Source of the DNA: Chitinophaga filiformis | Lineage (GTDB): Bacteria > Bacteroidota > Bacteroidia > Chitinophagales > Chitinophagaceae | Length of the DNA: 64,000 nucleotides | Direction of reading: 5' to 3' | Assembly: GCF_021646545.1 (NCBI RefSeq) | Contig: NZ_JAKIRP010000024.1 | Location: 62,001-126,000, forward strand | Shown: in pieces, positions 63,922 to 64,000 of the stretch | Layout of the letters: every line of letters starts with the position of its first letter | Numbering within the stretch: the first letter of the stretch is position 1 | Position numbers and translations under genes: made by a program | The notes under the pieces: generated by a model | Databases searched by the model: none | What the model saw: the letters and a program-made list of their open reading frames with translations, nothing else | Told to the model about the DNA's origin: nothing

Positions 63922-64000
63922 ATGAACACCGCGTTTGCTTACCGGCTATCTTCCCAGCAACAATCGCTGCTTCTCTCAAAGAATGATCTTTTTTACAACA
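63922..64000 (+). CDS. Start of a fourth NRPS (partial)
   Basis: The ATG at 63922 opens a frame reading MNTAFAYRLSSQQQSLLLSK at its start. It is of the LSxxQ type that begins condensation and interface-like domains. Only 26 codons lie in the window. The position, directly after a hydroxylase gene and after an NRPS ending in C, repeats the C | hydroxylase | C-like-A layout seen at 43-44 kb. It may therefore begin with another interface-type domain. Confidence 0.65.
   Translation, partial: MNTAFAYRLSSQQQSLLLSKNDLFYN

Overview
The window looks like the chromosome of a Bacteroidota bacterium, most likely Chitinophagaceae and close to Chitinophaga. The reasons are a SusC/SusD pair, a Bacteroidota-type copper-efflux operon with an HYC_CC_PP protein and adaptors carrying a metal-binding N-terminus, start codons mostly without Shine-Dalgarno sequences, and a very large PKS-NRPS cluster. 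All calls come from reading the translated sequence; no database search was run.

Layout. (1) 1-2.4 kb, minus strand: a cut-off SDR oxidoreductase, an NmrA-type NAD(P)-binding protein and a TetR repressor. Two matching 20-bp palindromes lie upstream of the NmrA and TetR genes. (2) 2.8-13.1 kb: a divergent carbohydrate/sugar-acid locus. SusC, SusD and an IlvD/Edd dehydratase run on the minus strand; an AraC regulator, an FGGY (gluconokinase-like) kinase and a Tat-signal enolase-superfamily dehydratase run on the plus strand. (3) 13.1-17.9 kb: an AT-rich accessory island with a two-gene Kiwa anti-phage system (kwaA-kwaB), an HNH protein, a small unknown protein and a Glu/Arg-rich lipoprotein. 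It is punctuated by diverged copies of a tRNA-3'-end-like motif, three of them next to a hairpin. (4) 18.1-28.5 kb: copper/heavy-metal efflux: HYC_CC_PP protein, CusA-like RND pump (frameshifted at an A6 run), TolC-like channel, two CusB-like adaptors with a relic of a duplicated adaptor tail between them, a DUF3347 protein and a CopB-type (CPH) P-type ATPase. (5) 28.5-32.8 kb: an intergenic stretch with a 74-bp perfect palindrome and a longer imperfect hairpin, then scattered small genes and a LuxR-type response regulator that lacks the phospho-acceptor Asp. (6) 32.8-34.5 kb: prohibitin-like, DUF697-like and small membrane proteins. (7) 34.5-64 kb: a hybrid PKS-NRPS cluster that runs off the right end.

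Reading of the assembly line: type II thioesterase; KS-KR-ACP; KS-(AT remnant)-ACP-aminotransferase-C; TauD/SyrP-like hydroxylase; C-like*-A(Asx)-T-C-A(aromatic)-T-C; C-like*-A(Asx)-T-E; C-A(Ser)-T-C-T-C; a TauD hydroxylase fused to a class II aldolase; and the start of another NRPS. Neither PKS module has an intact AT, so malonyl loading must come in trans. The domains marked * are condensation-like but lack HHxxxDG and sit directly before Asx-coding A domains. Together with two SyrP-like hydroxylases this resembles the interface-domain/Asp-beta-hydroxylase logic of lipopeptide siderophores. The inferred product is a 3-amino-5-hydroxyacyl lipopeptide with beta-hydroxy-Asx residues, possibly iron-binding.

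The most notable items are the two-hydroxylase assembly line with its TauD-aldolase fusion and A-less module, the Kiwa island between tRNA-like scars, and the palindromic intergenic element at 28.6-28.9 kb.
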